A stretch of 40,879 bases of DNA from Candidatus Atribacteria bacterium (lineage in GTDB: Bacteria > Atribacterota > JS1 > SB-45 > 34-128). Position 1 is the stretch's first letter, and each line of letters opens with the position of its first letter. A program made the position numbers and the translations under genes. Of this stretch, positions 7,235 to 17,195 are shown in pieces. Location of the stretch: the NCBI GenBank assembly GCA_003451675.1, contig DMCY01000065.1, positions 1 through 40,879 on the forward strand, written 5' to 3'. Under the pieces are notes generated by a model, which searched no databases, was not told where the DNA came from, and saw only the letters and a program-made list of their open reading frames with translations.

Positions 7235-8155
7235 TTGGAAAAGAAAGAAAAAGAAGGAATAATTTTTGTTATTATTACTATTTTTATAGCCGGAGCTTTA
7301 CCCATTGTCATTAAATACGGAGTAAGCTTAATCCACCCTCTGTTTTTTGCCACCTTCAGCAGTCTAATAGCTGGTATCTTCCTTTTTGTATTAGCTGCCC
7401 TAAAAGGGAACTGGAGAACATTATTTGATAAAAAATATTTTTTTCACCTTTTACTAATCGGTTTTTTTGGCATTACCCTTTCTAATATCTGTTTCTTCTT
7501 TGGAGTTACCCTGACCAGCGGGATTAATTCCTCTATTTTATTAGTAATAGAACCATTATATGCCATCTTTATCGGCTACATATTATTAAATGAGAAAATT
7601 ACTTTAAAACAAATATTTTTTACTTTTATAATTATGTTGGGAACTTTGGTGGTAGTATACAGGGTAGAGTTTATTTTTAATTGGGGGGATTTATTAGTCT
7701 TATTGACCCCACTTTGCTGGCAGATAGCTCATTTTTTCAGCAAGAGATTGATGACTGCCCATAAAGAGATTACCCCGACGTTAATAGCTACAGCAAGAAC
7801 CTTATATGGAGGGGTATTTCTATTTATCATTAGCAGTGCAAAGGGAATGAACCAGTATGATAAATTGGGAGTTAAGGGTGTTTTGTTGATATTATTATTT
7901 CAAGGGATTATCGGTTTTGCTTTACACTATTCTATCTGGTATGAAGCTATCAAGAGATTAAATTTATCCAAAGCCACCACTCTGGTTTCGGTGTATCCGA
8001 CTTTTTCTATTGCGTTAGCCCGATTTATATTAAAAGAAGTCCCTAACTTTTATCAGATAGCCGGATTTGGCATAATAATACTGGGAATATTTGGCTTATC
8101 GGGGATTAAGAGCGAACACAGAGGGGAAAATATGCTTAAATATCCCGTGGAATAA
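7235..8155 (+). CDS. DMT-superfamily (EamA) transporter
   Basis: A 306-residue inner-membrane protein of about ten hydrophobic segments, arranged as two EamA repeats (about residues 10-140 and 150-290). The first repeat carries the usual end ILLNEKITLKQ and the second RFILKEVPNFYQIAGFGIII. Such proteins export metabolites or amino acids; the substrate cannot be read from sequence. The start is TTG, chosen because TTGGAG (7221-7226) is eight bases upstream and the next in-frame ATG is far inside the membrane region. Mosaic repeat sequence ends only 16 bases before the start codon. Confidence 0.88.
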   Translation: MEKKEKEGIIFVIITIFIAGALPIVIKYGVSLIHPLFFATFSSLIAGIFLFVLAALKGNWRTLFDKKYFFHLLLIGFFGITLSNICFFFGVTLTSGINSSILLVIEPLYAIFIGYILLNEKITLKQIFFTFIIMLGTLVVVYRVEFIFNWGDLLVLLTPLCWQIAHFFSKRLMTAHKEITPTLIATARTLYGGVFLFIISSAKGMNQYDKLGVKGVLLILLFQGIIGFALHYSIWYEAIKRLNLSKATTLVSVYPTFSIALARFILKEVPNFYQIAGFGIIILGIFGLSGIKSEHRGENMLKYPVE

Positions 8156-8262
8156 AGCAGATGTGAGTGGTATTATATTCTTATGCTTATTATCTATTGT
8201 AGAATATTATAGAAAAATATCTTAAAAAAATTTAAAAAAAGTTAAGAAAGGCGGCGAAATTT

Positions 8263-9150
8263 ATGTTAAGAACCAACAAAGACAAATTAGTAATGATTTC
8301 TGTTCAGGGGAGAGTGAGTTATCCGGTAAGGAGAGGACCCTATAGGATTACTTATGACGGCAAACCGGTGGTAGTGCCTGGGGTAGGTGGCATAACTTAT
8401 AATATCAAAGTTGGAGATAAAGCCTTCGGTTGGGAGGCCGACCATGTAGAACCCGGAGTTTCCACGGTAGTAAGTGAAGAAAAGAGAGACGAAGGACCTA
8501 ATTGTGCTTATAATATATTAGCCTGTATGGGTAATCAAGCTCGAGTAGTAAGCGGAGAAGCCAAGGGTGCATTAGGTGTAGTAACCGGTCATCACGGAGG
8601 GATAGAACATGTATTGATTGATTTTGCTCAGGATACTTTAGAGAAACTTTGCATAGAAGACAAGATTTTAATTAAAGCTTATGGACAAGGATTAAAATTA
8701 TTAGATTATCCCGAGATAAAAGTTTTTAATTTAGACCCTTCTTTGTTAGAAAAAATGAAGATTAAAGAGATGGGTAATGGCAACATTAGCGTGCCGGTTA
8801 CCTGTGAAATTCCAGCTAAACTGATGGGCTCCGGATTGGGTTCAGCTAGTGTGGCTAGCGGTGATTATGATATTACTACTGCCGATAAGAAGATGGTAGG
8901 AAAATACAAATTAGATCAACTTAGATTTGGAGATATTGTGGCGATTAGTGATGCGGATAATAGTTATGGAAGAAGTTATAGAGAAGGAGCAGTCTCTGTA
9001 GGGATAGTAGTTCATAGTGATTGTGTAATTGCCGGTCATGGGCCAGGAGTAGCCACTCTTTTAACTTCAACAACCAGCAAGATTAAATTTAACATAGATG
9101 CTGATGCCAACATCGCTAATTATCTAAACATCGGTACGAAGAGAAAATAA
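8263..9150 (+). CDS. DUF4438 family protein
   Basis: A 295-residue soluble protein that I recognise as the DUF4438 family from MISVQGRVSYPVRRGPYRIT, the GAEHV-like GHHGGIEHVLIDF stretch (about 108-120) and the C-terminal GPGVATLLTSTTSKI. The family occurs in thermophilic and anaerobic bacteria such as Thermotoga and has no established reaction. No signal peptide or membrane segment is seen. The ATG follows AGAAAGGCGGCG. It lies between a transporter and the galactose genes, with 107 bases before it and a short gap after it, so it may head the galT transcript. Function is unknown. Confidence 0.82.
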   Translation: MLRTNKDKLVMISVQGRVSYPVRRGPYRITYDGKPVVVPGVGGITYNIKVGDKAFGWEADHVEPGVSTVVSEEKRDEGPNCAYNILACMGNQARVVSGEAKGALGVVTGHHGGIEHVLIDFAQDTLEKLCIEDKILIKAYGQGLKLLDYPEIKVFNLDPSLLEKMKIKEMGNGNISVPVTCEIPAKLMGSGLGSASVASGDYDITTADKKMVGKYKLDQLRFGDIVAISDADNSYGRSYREGAVSVGIVVHSDCVIAGHGPGVATLLTSTTSKIKFNIDADANIANYLNIGTKRK

Positions 9151-9187
9151 AAATTAGCCTGAGATGAGTATTAACGAGGTGGTTTTG

Positions 9188-9349
9188 GTGCAAATACATA
9201 AGAAAAGAATTAAAAAAGAAGATGGACGTTATTTAATTTATTATACTTTTACTGATACTGAAGAAGAAAAGGAGGACAGGGATGTTAGAAATAAGATGGA
9301 ATCCCATCCTGAAGCAATGGATAATAATAGCCACTCATCGACAGAATAG
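9188..9349 (+). CDS. Possible small protein overlapping galT start
   Basis: A 53-codon frame from GTG, with GAGG (9176-9179) eight bases upstream; an ATG at 9164 is an alternative start with no clear ribosome site. The first 30 residues (KKRIKKEDGRYLIYYTFTD) look like a real short beta-rich protein. The last 22 codons overlap galT in another frame and read as random. Either it is a genuine small gene with an eroded stop, or a leader that couples translation to galT. I do not recognise a family. Confidence 0.3.
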   Translation: MQIHKKRIKKEDGRYLIYYTFTDTEEEKEDRDVRNKMESHPEAMDNNSHSSTE

Positions 9350-10271
9350 AACCTATAAACCTCCGAAAGATTATTGTCCTCTTTGTCCTACCAAAAAGGG
9401 AGGTTTAGCCACAGAAGTGCCGGCCGAAGATTATGATATAGTAGTTTTTGAAAATAAATTTCCATCTTTGCAGCAAGACTCACCGGAAGTAACCGAAAAA
9501 GACTCTGAATTTTTTAAGCATGACAAGGCCCAGGGAATTTGTGAAGTAGTTCTATTTACTTCTGACCATGATGGAATTATGTCGAGAAAACCATTAAGTC
9601 GTTATATTAAATTGGTAAAGGTATGGAGAGATCGCTATCGGGAGTTAGGGGATAAAGACTTTATTAAATATGTTTTTATTTTTGAAAATAAAGGTGAGGA
9701 AGTAGGGGTGACTCTCCACCATCCTCATGGCCAGATATACGCCTATCCTTTTATTCCGCCGATTATAGAACAGGAACTAAATTCCAGTAAAGAATATTTA
9801 GAAAAAGAAGGGGAATGTCTCTTCTGCAAGACCTTAAAAGAAGAAAAAAAAGATGGCAGACGAATTATTATTAGCAATGATTCTTTTACCGCACTGGTGC
9901 CTTTTTCTGCTTGTTACACTTATGAAGTGCACATTTATGCTAATAAACACCTCTCTTCTTTTAATGATTTTTCCGAAAAAGAAGAAATTGATTTAGCGGC
10001 AATTTTAAAAACCTTATTAATGAAATATGATAATCTTTTTGGTTTTGCCCTCCCTTATATCATGGCCATTCACCAACAACCTACCAATGGGACAGGCAAA
10101 GAATATTCTCATTTCCATATTGAATTTTATCCCCCTTATCGCACAAAAGATAAACTTAAATACCTGGCTGGAAGTGAATTGGGAGCCGGAGCTTTTATTA
10201 ACAATTGTTTACCTGAAGAAAAAGCTCAAGAACTAAGGGATACGCCACCAGATGGAGTAGTTTGCTATTAA
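9282..10271 (+). CDS. galT: Galactose-1-phosphate uridylyltransferase
   Basis: A 329-residue Leloir-pathway enzyme that exchanges UMP between UDP-glucose and galactose 1-phosphate. The HIT-like active site HPHGQ is at residues 147-151, with His149 the expected nucleophile that forms the uridylyl intermediate. A CPLC pair (Cys32, Cys35) may bind metal, and a second CLFC pair follows at about 180. The C-terminal half carries HQQPTNGTGKEYSHFHIEFYP. GGAGG (9272-9276) precedes the ATG. galK follows after 83 bases. No galE is seen in the window, so UDP-galactose epimerisation must be encoded elsewhere. Confidence 0.94.
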   Translation: MLEIRWNPILKQWIIIATHRQNRTYKPPKDYCPLCPTKKGGLATEVPAEDYDIVVFENKFPSLQQDSPEVTEKDSEFFKHDKAQGICEVVLFTSDHDGIMSRKPLSRYIKLVKVWRDRYRELGDKDFIKYVFIFENKGEEVGVTLHHPHGQIYAYPFIPPIIEQELNSSKEYLEKEGECLFCKTLKEEKKDGRRIIISNDSFTALVPFSACYTYEVHIYANKHLSSFNDFSEKEEIDLAAILKTLLMKYDNLFGFALPYIMAIHQQPTNGTGKEYSHFHIEFYPPYRTKDKLKYLAGSELGAGAFINNCLPEEKAQELRDTPPDGVVCY

Positions 10272-10354
10272 AGATTTCCGAATTAGAATAAAATTGACTG
10301 GAAGATTAATTATAAACACAATTGGGTATAAAGTAAGATGAAGAGGAGATTTCA

Positions 10355-11545
10355 GTGCAAGATTTAAATAAACTCTGGAAGCTATTTAACGAAAAATTTA
10401 CTGATACTGGTTTGGCTAAAGGGGCTTTTTCTGCACCCGGGAGAGTTAATTTAATTGGTGAACATACTGACTATAATGAAGGATTTGTTCTCCCGATAGC
10501 TATCGGAAAAAAGATAATTATGCTGGGTCAATTAAGAAACGATCAATTGGTTCAAGTTTTTGATCTGGGTTATAAAGCCGAAGTTAAATTTTCTTTAGAT
10601 AATTTATTTCCTTCCAAAAAAGATACCTGGGCCAATTATTTGATGGGCGTAATGGATGAGATACAAAAGGCAGGACATCCTTTACAAGGAGCAAATCTTA
10701 TCTTCACCAGTGATATTCCTCAGAAAGCAGGATTGAGTTCTTCTGCTGCTTTAGAAGTAGTAACTGCCTTAACTATGGCAAAATTAAATTCACTAAAGAT
10801 TAAACCGATAGAAATGGCTCATCTCTGTCGGAGAGCAGAGAATAATTTTGTAGGTGTAGCCTGTGGCATTATGGACCAATATGTTTCCTGTTTGGGGCAA
10901 AAAAATTATGCTCTTTTTATTGATTGTAGAACCAATAAATATGAATTAGTCCTCTTTAAAGACCACAATTATCAGATTGTAATTTGCAATTCCAAAGTTC
11001 AAAGGGGGTTGATTGATTCTGAATATAACAGAAGAAAAGAAGAATGCAAAATAGCTGCCGAATTTTTTAAACATAATTTAAAACGCGAAATCAGAGCTTT
11101 AAGAGATATTAGCATAGATGAATATAAAAGATATCAGAGTCAATTACCGGAAGTTATTGCCCGTAGAGCCAGACATGTAATTTCAGAAAATTATCGGGTT
11201 CAGGCTGGGGTACGGGCTTTAAGGATGGGAAATTATTCTACCTTTGGTCAACTGATGATAGAATCCCACCAAAGTCTTAAGGAAGATTATGAAGTAAGTT
11301 GTGCCGAATTGGACCTCCTCGTGGATTTAGCTTTAAAACAGGAAGGAGTCTTAGGGGCCAGGATGACAGGTGCTGGTTTTGGCGGTTGTACTGTAAACTT
11401 AATAGAAAAAAATTATATTAATTGCTTTATGAAGAGTATTAAAAATGAATATAGAAAAATTACCGGTATCCTTCCGGATATATATATAACCCTACCTGCT
11501 GAGGGAGCTAAACAAATAATGAAGAAATTATTGGAGGTGTTGTAA
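10355..11545 (+). CDS. galK: Galactokinase
   Basis: A 396-residue GHMP kinase that makes galactose 1-phosphate from galactose and ATP. The galactokinase signature GRVNLIGEHTDYNEGFVLP is at residues 29-47. The ATP loop KAGLSSSAALEV (about 129-140) and the third GHMP motif GARMTGAGFGGCTV (about 339-352) are intact. The start is GTG with GAGGAG upstream (10341-10346). Its product is the substrate of the preceding galT. The stop codon directly abuts the TTG start of glpK, so galT-galK-glpK form one transcript. Confidence 0.95.
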   Translation: MQDLNKLWKLFNEKFTDTGLAKGAFSAPGRVNLIGEHTDYNEGFVLPIAIGKKIIMLGQLRNDQLVQVFDLGYKAEVKFSLDNLFPSKKDTWANYLMGVMDEIQKAGHPLQGANLIFTSDIPQKAGLSSSAALEVVTALTMAKLNSLKIKPIEMAHLCRRAENNFVGVACGIMDQYVSCLGQKNYALFIDCRTNKYELVLFKDHNYQIVICNSKVQRGLIDSEYNRRKEECKIAAEFFKHNLKREIRALRDISIDEYKRYQSQLPEVIARRARHVISENYRVQAGVRALRMGNYSTFGQLMIESHQSLKEDYEVSCAELDLLVDLALKQEGVLGARMTGAGFGGCTVNLIEKNYINCFMKSIKNEYRKITGILPDIYITLPAEGAKQIMKKLLEVL

Positions 11546-13054
11546 TTGGCAAAATATATCATGGCTCTGGATCAGGGGACTACCAGTTCTCGAGCGATAA
11601 TCTTCAATCATAATGGAACTATAGTTAGTACTGATAGTAAAGAATTTAAACAAATCTATCCTAAACCTGGTTGGGTAGAACATGACCCAACAGAAATTTG
11701 GTCTTCTCAGATAGAAGTAGCTAAAAATGCACTAAATAAGGCTGGGCTGAAAGCTGTTGATATAGCTGCTATTGGTATAACCAATCAAAGAGAGACTACT
11801 ATAGTTTGGGATAGAAAAACCGGCAAACCTGTTTATAATGCTATTGTGTGGCAATGTCGAAGGACTGCTCCTATATGTGACCAACTTAAAAAGAAAGGGC
11901 TGGCGGAGATTATCCAAAAAAAGACCGGTCTGGTGGTCGATGCCTATTTTTCCGGCACCAAGATTAAATGGATTTTAGATAATGTAGGCGGGGTCAGGGG
12001 AAAGGCCAAAAAAGGAGAAGTCCTTTTTGGTACAGTGGACAGCTGGCTTATCTGGAATTTGACTAAAGGCAAAGCCCACGTAATTGATTATTCCAATGCT
12101 TCTCGGACAATGTTATTTAATATCCATAATCTTGATTGGGATGAAGAGATATTAACAGAACTGGATATCCCCAAAACTATGCTCCCCACACCCTTGCCTT
12201 CGAGTTATATTTACGGTCACACCGATAAGGAAATATTCGGAGCAGAGGTTTCCATTTCTGGTGATGCCGGTGATCAGCAAGCCGCCCTTTTTGGCCAGGC
12301 CTGTTATGAACCTGGTATGGCCAAAAATACTTATGGAACCGGATGTTTTATCTTGATGAATACCGGAGAGAAAATTATTCCCTCCAAGAATGGTCTTTTG
12401 ACCACTATTGCCTGGGGGGTTAATGGTAAAGTAGAATATGCCTTAGAAGGGAGTATCTTTATCGCTGGGGCAGTAGTGCAGTGGTTAAGGGACGAACTTG
12501 GGCTTATAAAAAATTCTAAAGAAATTGAAAAATATGCTCTAAGGGTTAAAAATACTAACGGAGTTTATTTAGTCCCTGCCTTTGTGGGCCTTGGCGCTCC
12601 TTACTGGGATATGTATGCTCGGGGTGTCATTGTAGGGCTAACCCGGGGGGCAAAGAAAGAGCATATTTTAAGAGCAGCAGAAGAGTCCATAGCTTATCAG
12701 AGCCGCGATGTCCTGGAAGTTATTCAGAAAGACTCAGGGATTAGTTTGAAAAAATTAAAAGTCGATGGAGGGGCGGTAAGAGACAATTTCCTAATGCAAT
12801 TCCAATCCGATATTTTAGAAGTTCCGGTGGTAAGACCTAAAGTTGCAGAGACTACTGCTTTAGGAGCAGCATATCTTTCTGGTTTAGCGGTTGGCTTCTG
12901 GAAGGACAAGACAGAAATTGCCTCCAAATGGAAAGTAGATCAAGAATTTAAACCTAATATGGATGAAAAAACAAAAGAAAAATTATATAAAGGCTGGAAG
13001 AAAGCAGTCAGTAGGTCTCTAAAATGGGAAGAAAAAGAAGAATTAATTTTTTAA
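11546..13054 (+). CDS. glpK: Glycerol kinase
   Basis: A 502-residue FGGY-family kinase that phosphorylates glycerol to sn-glycerol 3-phosphate. The N-terminal phosphate loop [14 protein letters not shown], the glycerol-site residues in [22 protein letters not shown] and [20 protein letters not shown] all match GlpK rather than xylulokinase. Its TTG start lies immediately after the galK stop, with GGAGG (11533-11537) eight bases upstream, so the pair is translationally linked. Pairing with galactose genes, not with glpF or glpD, suggests use of sugar and glycerol moieties together, as from galactolipids; that is inference. Confidence 0.95.
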   Translation: MAKYIMALDQGTTSSRAIIFNHNGTIVSTDSKEFKQIYPKPGWVEHDPTEIWSSQIEVAKNALNKAGLKAVDIAAIGITNQRETTIVWDRKTGKPVYNAIVWQCRRTAPICDQLKKKGLAEIIQKKTGLVVDAYFSGTKIKWILDNVGGVRGKAKKGEVLFGTVDSWLIWNLTKGKAHVIDYSNASRTMLFNIHNLDWDEEILTELDIPKTMLPTPLPSSYIYGHTDKEIFGAEVSISGDAGDQQAALFGQACYEPGMAKNTYGTGCFILMNTGEKIIPSKNGLLTTIAWGVNGKVEYALEGSIFIAGAVVQWLRDELGLIKNSKEIEKYALRVKNTNGVYLVPAFVGLGAPYWDMYARGVIVGLTRGAKKEHILRAAEESIAYQSRDVLEVIQKDSGISLKKLKVDGGAVRDNFLMQFQSDILEVPVVRPKVAETTALGAAYLSGLAVGFWKDKTEIASKWKVDQEFKPNMDEKTKEKLYKGWKKAVSRSLKWEEKEELIF

Positions 13055-13156
13055 TATGTGTTTCAGAGATAATTAAAAATTACGTTTCTTTGCTTCTATC
13101 GTATAGTATTGATATAATAGCTTGGAATATCATGTCTTTTTGATCTACTAAATAAA

Positions 13157-13999
13157 ATGATTATTGATTGTACTATTAATAAATGGAAATTTAGTGAACG
13201 GAAGCAAGCGCTTTTACATATTGATAAATGCGACTCTATTACCGGCGAGAAGCCTCGAATAGTAATTTTTGATCGAGGATACCCCTCTGGTGAATTTTTT
13301 ATTAATTTGATGGAACACAATGAAAGCTTTTTAATACGAATTGGAGCAACTGTATTCAAAAAAGAACAGCTCACTATGACTACCGATGATGAATATGTCA
13401 ATATTATGTTTGATAAATCCAGATTATCTCCACATAAAGGAACGTCAACAGCTGACAAATTAGCAAAGACAGGTTCTATACCATTAAGATTTGTGCGATT
13501 TGAATTAGATAATGGTAATAGGGAATATTTGGCTACGAATCTTCCGATAGAAGAATTCAATACATCTGAAATTGTATATTTATATAGATTACGCTGGGAA
13601 ATAGAAACTGCATATAATGTGTTAAAGAATAAGTTTTTTATTGAAAATTTTACAGGAACCAGTCTTATTATGATTGAACAGGATATTTACGCTACGGTAT
13701 ATTTATGTAATGTTATGCATGATATTCTTCTAGATGCTAAGTTAGAGTTTAATATTAAAAATCATCAAAAATACAAGTATAAAATGGAGATTAATAAAAA
13801 TATTGCTATTGGAATTATGAAGGAAGAATTAATTCGTTTTATACTGGAAAAGGATAAGGGAAGGAAAAAAGAGATGTTTGATAAAATTATAGTAGAAATA
13901 TCAAGTAACATCCTTCCGGTACGTAATGGACGACATTATAAACACACTAAGGGGCAATTATCTGGTACTTATTCAAATGTAAACAAAAGAAGTTTTTAG
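13157..13999 (+). pseudogene. IS4-type transposase, 5'-truncated
   Basis: The 280 codons match the C-terminal two thirds of an IS4-type DDE transposase. The second catalytic aspartate is in IVIFDRGYPSG, and the glutamate lies in the Y-(2)-R-(3)-E-(6)-K signature within YLYRLRWEIETAYNVLKNK. The N-terminal part with the first aspartate is missing, and no matching sequence is readable in the 100 bases upstream. The ATG at 13157 is internal and has no ribosome site. I found no terminal inverted repeats. It is therefore a dead remnant, not an active element. Confidence 0.85.
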
Positions 14000-14117
14000 A
14001 ATATTCAAACAGAATTGAAGAATAGATACAAATGACAAACTCCTTCCAAAAGTATGTTCAAAAAAAGTAGGCCTTTTGAAAAAAACCATTACGGATTATT
14101 CAAAAACGCTTACTTTA

Positions 14118-14211
14118 ATCTCTTAGGGTTTGATTCCCCGCACTCTGCTGCGATCAATTAGTTTCCTTTAGAGAGTAATAGATACCCCGTAGCTCTGCTG
14201 TGAGGAGATTT
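14118..14211. repeat. Two degenerate hairpins after the IS4 remnant
   Basis: In this 300-base spacer two similar units occur: CCCCGCACTCTGCTGCG (14137-14153) and CCCCGTAGCTCTGCTGTGAGG (14184-14204 region), each able to fold. Outside them TCTCTTAGGG (14120-14129) faces CCTTTAGAGA (14164-14173). They resemble short palindromic spacer repeats; no gene is visible here. Confidence 0.5.
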
Positions 14212-14300
14212 ATTAATACGTACATCTTAAGTTAATGACATTGTTATTTTATAAGAATTTTATGAATAAGAAAATAGGGCCAAGTTGAGTAAGCTTTATA

Positions 14301-15983
14301 TCACATCTTTCCTGAACGGATAATTAAAATTACTAAACCCAAACCTAATACACCAGAAATTAGAAAACCAAGAACTCCAATAACCGGAAAGCCCATAAAG
14401 ATTGGCCCTTTATTAGTTTGCATGATTAAAGATGAGCCAACAATAATGGCAGCCAGGATAAGACTGTAGGCCATTCTATTAGCAGCCTTATCTAAAGCAT
14501 TAATTAAATTTTCTAAGCCCCGATGTTGGAATTCTAATTTGAAGGTACCTTTTTCCATCTTTTTCAAAGCCTTATTTAACTGTCGGGGTATTAAGATTAT
14601 TAAATTATAAAGTTCGCTTAAGTCATTTAATAATTTGGTAAAAAGACGTTGAGGGCTTTTTCTCTCCAGAATAAGGTCTTTTGCATAGGGTTTGGCGATT
14701 TCTGCAAGATTAAAATCAGGGTCAAGCTCTAACCCGATACCTTCAATAGTAAGGAGTGATTTGCCGAGTAAAGTAAACTCAGCAGGAATCTTTATATGAT
14801 ATTTTATAAAAATTTTTACTAATTGATTAACTAATTCTCCAAGTTTAATTTCTTTTAAAGTTCTATCATAATATTGGTCTAGCATTTCTCTAATATCTAC
14901 CTTTAAAGAATGCATATCAATTTCTGGGGGAGCAATTCCTAAATTTAACATTTCATTTATAATTTTATTAGGATTTCGTTCCATTATGGCAATAAATAGG
15001 TCTACTCCCTTTTCCCTGATCTCTTCATCCAGTCGGCCCATCATTCCAAAATCCATAAAACCAATTACTCCATCTTTCATTACCAGGATGTTTCCGGGAT
15101 GGGGATCGGCGTGGAAAAATCCATCGATTAATATTTGTTTCATGAAAGCTTTGGCTCCATTTTCCGCTATCTTATTGCGATCATATCCGGCTTTATCTAA
15201 CTCCTTAATATTATTTACCTTTATCCCCTGGATAAATTCCATAGTTAAGATGCGTTTACTGCTAAATTCCCAATAAACTTTAGGGGCATAGACTGTTTCA
15301 TCTTCTTCAAAATTTTTACTAAATTTTTCCGCATTTCTACCCTCAGTTCCATAATCCAACTCAAGTCTAATTGCTTTAGTAAATTCCTCAACTATTCCTA
15401 CCGGGTTATATAGGCGGCTGGCTGGAATATGTTTTTCGGTAAGGCGGGCTAAATGGAAGAGGATATCTAAATCAGTTTCAATTACTTTTTCAATATCCGG
15501 GCGTTGAACCTTCACTACTGCTTTATCCCCATCTTCTAATATAGCTTGGTGAACCTGACCTAAAGAGGCAGCAGCGAAAGGTTTCTGCTCGAATGATTTA
15601 AATATTTCCAAAATATCAGCTCCCAGTTCTCTTTTTATCATCTGATTGACCTGTGCATAGGCAAAGGGAGGAACTTTATCCTGAAGCTTTTGTAGTTCCT
15701 CAATATAATCCGGAGGAATTAAATCAGGTCTGGTACTTAAAATCTGACCTAATTTAACGAAGGTAGGGCCTAATTCTTCAATGGCAAGACGGACTCTTAC
15801 AGGAAGGGGTAACTGGGCAATTTTGGAAGGTTTTAGTTTAAGAATTTTTCCGCTCTTAGAAGCCAGGTTAATTAATCCCAACTGTTTTACAAAATAATCG
15901 AATCCATACTTGATTAAAATAGAGGTTATTTGTTGAAGCCTTTTAAGATTCTTATATCTTCTTTTGAATTTTGTAAAAACCAT
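14301..15983 (-). CDS. ABC1/UbiB-type atypical kinase
   Basis: A 560-residue member of the ABC1/ADCK/UbiB family. The family signature KLGQ is at residues 77-80, the Ala-rich loop AAASLGQVHQA at about 137-147, the likely nucleotide lysine is Lys158 in AVVKVQRP, and the metal-binding DPHPGNI motif is near residue 290. Two hydrophobic helices close the chain (about 505-555) and anchor it to the membrane. Characterised relatives support isoprenoid lipid (ubiquinone) metabolism, and no quinone genes are near. It is the last gene of a minus-strand set behind two patatin-like lipases, 17 bases after the first, which points to membrane lipids. Confidence 0.9.
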   Translation of the reverse strand: MVFTKFKRRYKNLKRLQQITSILIKYGFDYFVKQLGLINLASKSGKILKLKPSKIAQLPLPVRVRLAIEELGPTFVKLGQILSTRPDLIPPDYIEELQKLQDKVPPFAYAQVNQMIKRELGADILEIFKSFEQKPFAAASLGQVHQAILEDGDKAVVKVQRPDIEKVIETDLDILFHLARLTEKHIPASRLYNPVGIVEEFTKAIRLELDYGTEGRNAEKFSKNFEEDETVYAPKVYWEFSSKRILTMEFIQGIKVNNIKELDKAGYDRNKIAENGAKAFMKQILIDGFFHADPHPGNILVMKDGVIGFMDFGMMGRLDEEIREKGVDLFIAIMERNPNKIINEMLNLGIAPPEIDMHSLKVDIREMLDQYYDRTLKEIKLGELVNQLVKIFIKYHIKIPAEFTLLGKSLLTIEGIGLELDPDFNLAEIAKPYAKDLILERKSPQRLFTKLLNDLSELYNLIILIPRQLNKALKKMEKGTFKLEFQHRGLENLINALDKAANRMAYSLILAAIIVGSSLIMQTNKGPIFMGFPVIGVLGFLISGVLGLGLVILIIRSGKM

Positions 15984-16000
15984 CTTTTACCCATCCTTTT

Positions 16001-17134
16001 TTATTCTAACTTTTCTTTAATTACTCTTTTAATCTCAGGTATATTAATCAGGGTAGCCATTATACCACCCTTAATAACTGGTTCAGCTTTATCAAAATCT
16101 AAAAGATTGATATCTTTAATTCCGAAGGGGACTATAACTATATCAGATCCTTCCAAACTTTGGTCTGTAATCTTTGCTTCCATAATATCAATAGTTTGAA
16201 TGATTACTTCAAAGATACTGGGACCTTTAAAGCTTGATTTTACCTGTTCTATCTTCTGTTGAAGAACAGAACTTTTTTCCACTTCCTTTAGACCACCCGT
16301 CTCTTTATTAATCATTAAGACTGTGGTATAAGGGGTTATTTTTGCCAGACTGACGGCAATAATAATATCAGCCCCCATCTTCTGAACTACATCCACCGGG
16401 ACTGGGTCCACTACCCCTCCATCTACCAGGTAATAATTCTGATACTTTACCGGAGTGAATACTCCCGGGATGGAGATACTTGCCCTTACGGCATCTATTA
16501 GTTTCCCTTGATTTAGGATAACCTCTGCTCCACTTTCTACATCGGTAGCTACAGCAGCAAAGGGAATTCTAAGATCATCAAAAGTTTTGTCCTCTAAAAT
16601 TAAATCACTTAACATATCTTCTACCCGTTTACCACTTATTAATCCCGAATGAGGCAAGGTAGGGTCTATTAAAGAAAAAGTCTTACTCTTTTTCATCGAG
16701 AGAGCAGCTTCTTCCAACTGGTCAATAGAAGCCCCAGCAGCATAAAGAGAACCTATTACTGAACCAATACTGGTGCCGGCAATCATATCAATAGGGATGT
16801 GGTAGGCCTCCAGTGCCTGGATAACCCCTACATGAGCTAATCCTCGGGCAGATCCACTCCCTAAAGCTAAGCCGAATTTCAACCCCTTTTTTTTACATCT
16901 TTCTAATAAGTTTTCTAATTCTAAATCTCTCTCTATCTTTAACTTAATTTTTCCATCTTCATTAATAAATATTTTACCAACAAACAGAGATTCCATATCA
17001 GCATAAGTTAGATCGTTTGCAGTATTTTCCGTTGTTAATTTACTTTTTGTATCTGCAAAGACAAAGAGGATAGAACTAGATAGGCAAAATAATAAGACAA
17101 AAACCAATATAAATTTGAAAATATTTTTAGACAT
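16001..17134 (-). CDS. Patatin-like phospholipase with signal peptide
   Basis: A 377-residue bacterial patatin (RssA-like). Residues 1-28 form an export signal or anchor, so it probably acts outside the cytoplasmic membrane. The oxyanion loop GSGSARG is at 92-98, the nucleophile Ser122 in GTSIG, and the partner Asp238 in DGG. The C-terminal part (about 280-377) has the same DIVIVPFGI and GGIMATLINIPEI elements as the neighbouring paralogue. It lies 61 bases after that paralogue and 17 before the ABC1 kinase gene. Close similarity along most of the length shows tandem duplication, with one copy directed out of the cytoplasm. Confidence 0.9.
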   Translation of the reverse strand: MSKNIFKFILVFVLLFCLSSSILFVFADTKSKLTTENTANDLTYADMESLFVGKIFINEDGKIKLKIERDLELENLLERCKKKGLKFGLALGSGSARGLAHVGVIQALEAYHIPIDMIAGTSIGSVIGSLYAAGASIDQLEEAALSMKKSKTFSLIDPTLPHSGLISGKRVEDMLSDLILEDKTFDDLRIPFAAVATDVESGAEVILNQGKLIDAVRASISIPGVFTPVKYQNYYLVDGGVVDPVPVDVVQKMGADIIIAVSLAKITPYTTVLMINKETGGLKEVEKSSVLQQKIEQVKSSFKGPSIFEVIIQTIDIMEAKITDQSLEGSDIVIVPFGIKDINLLDFDKAEPVIKGGIMATLINIPEIKRVIKEKLE

Positions 17135-17195
17135 TTTTTCTGCGCCCTACTTTCTTAATAATAAATTTATAATATTTCTTTTATAAAATAAAATT

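Noticed and set aside
13096..13560. Minus-strand open frame opposite the IS4 remnant
   Set aside because: It mirrors the transposase reading frame and shows no recognisable motif.
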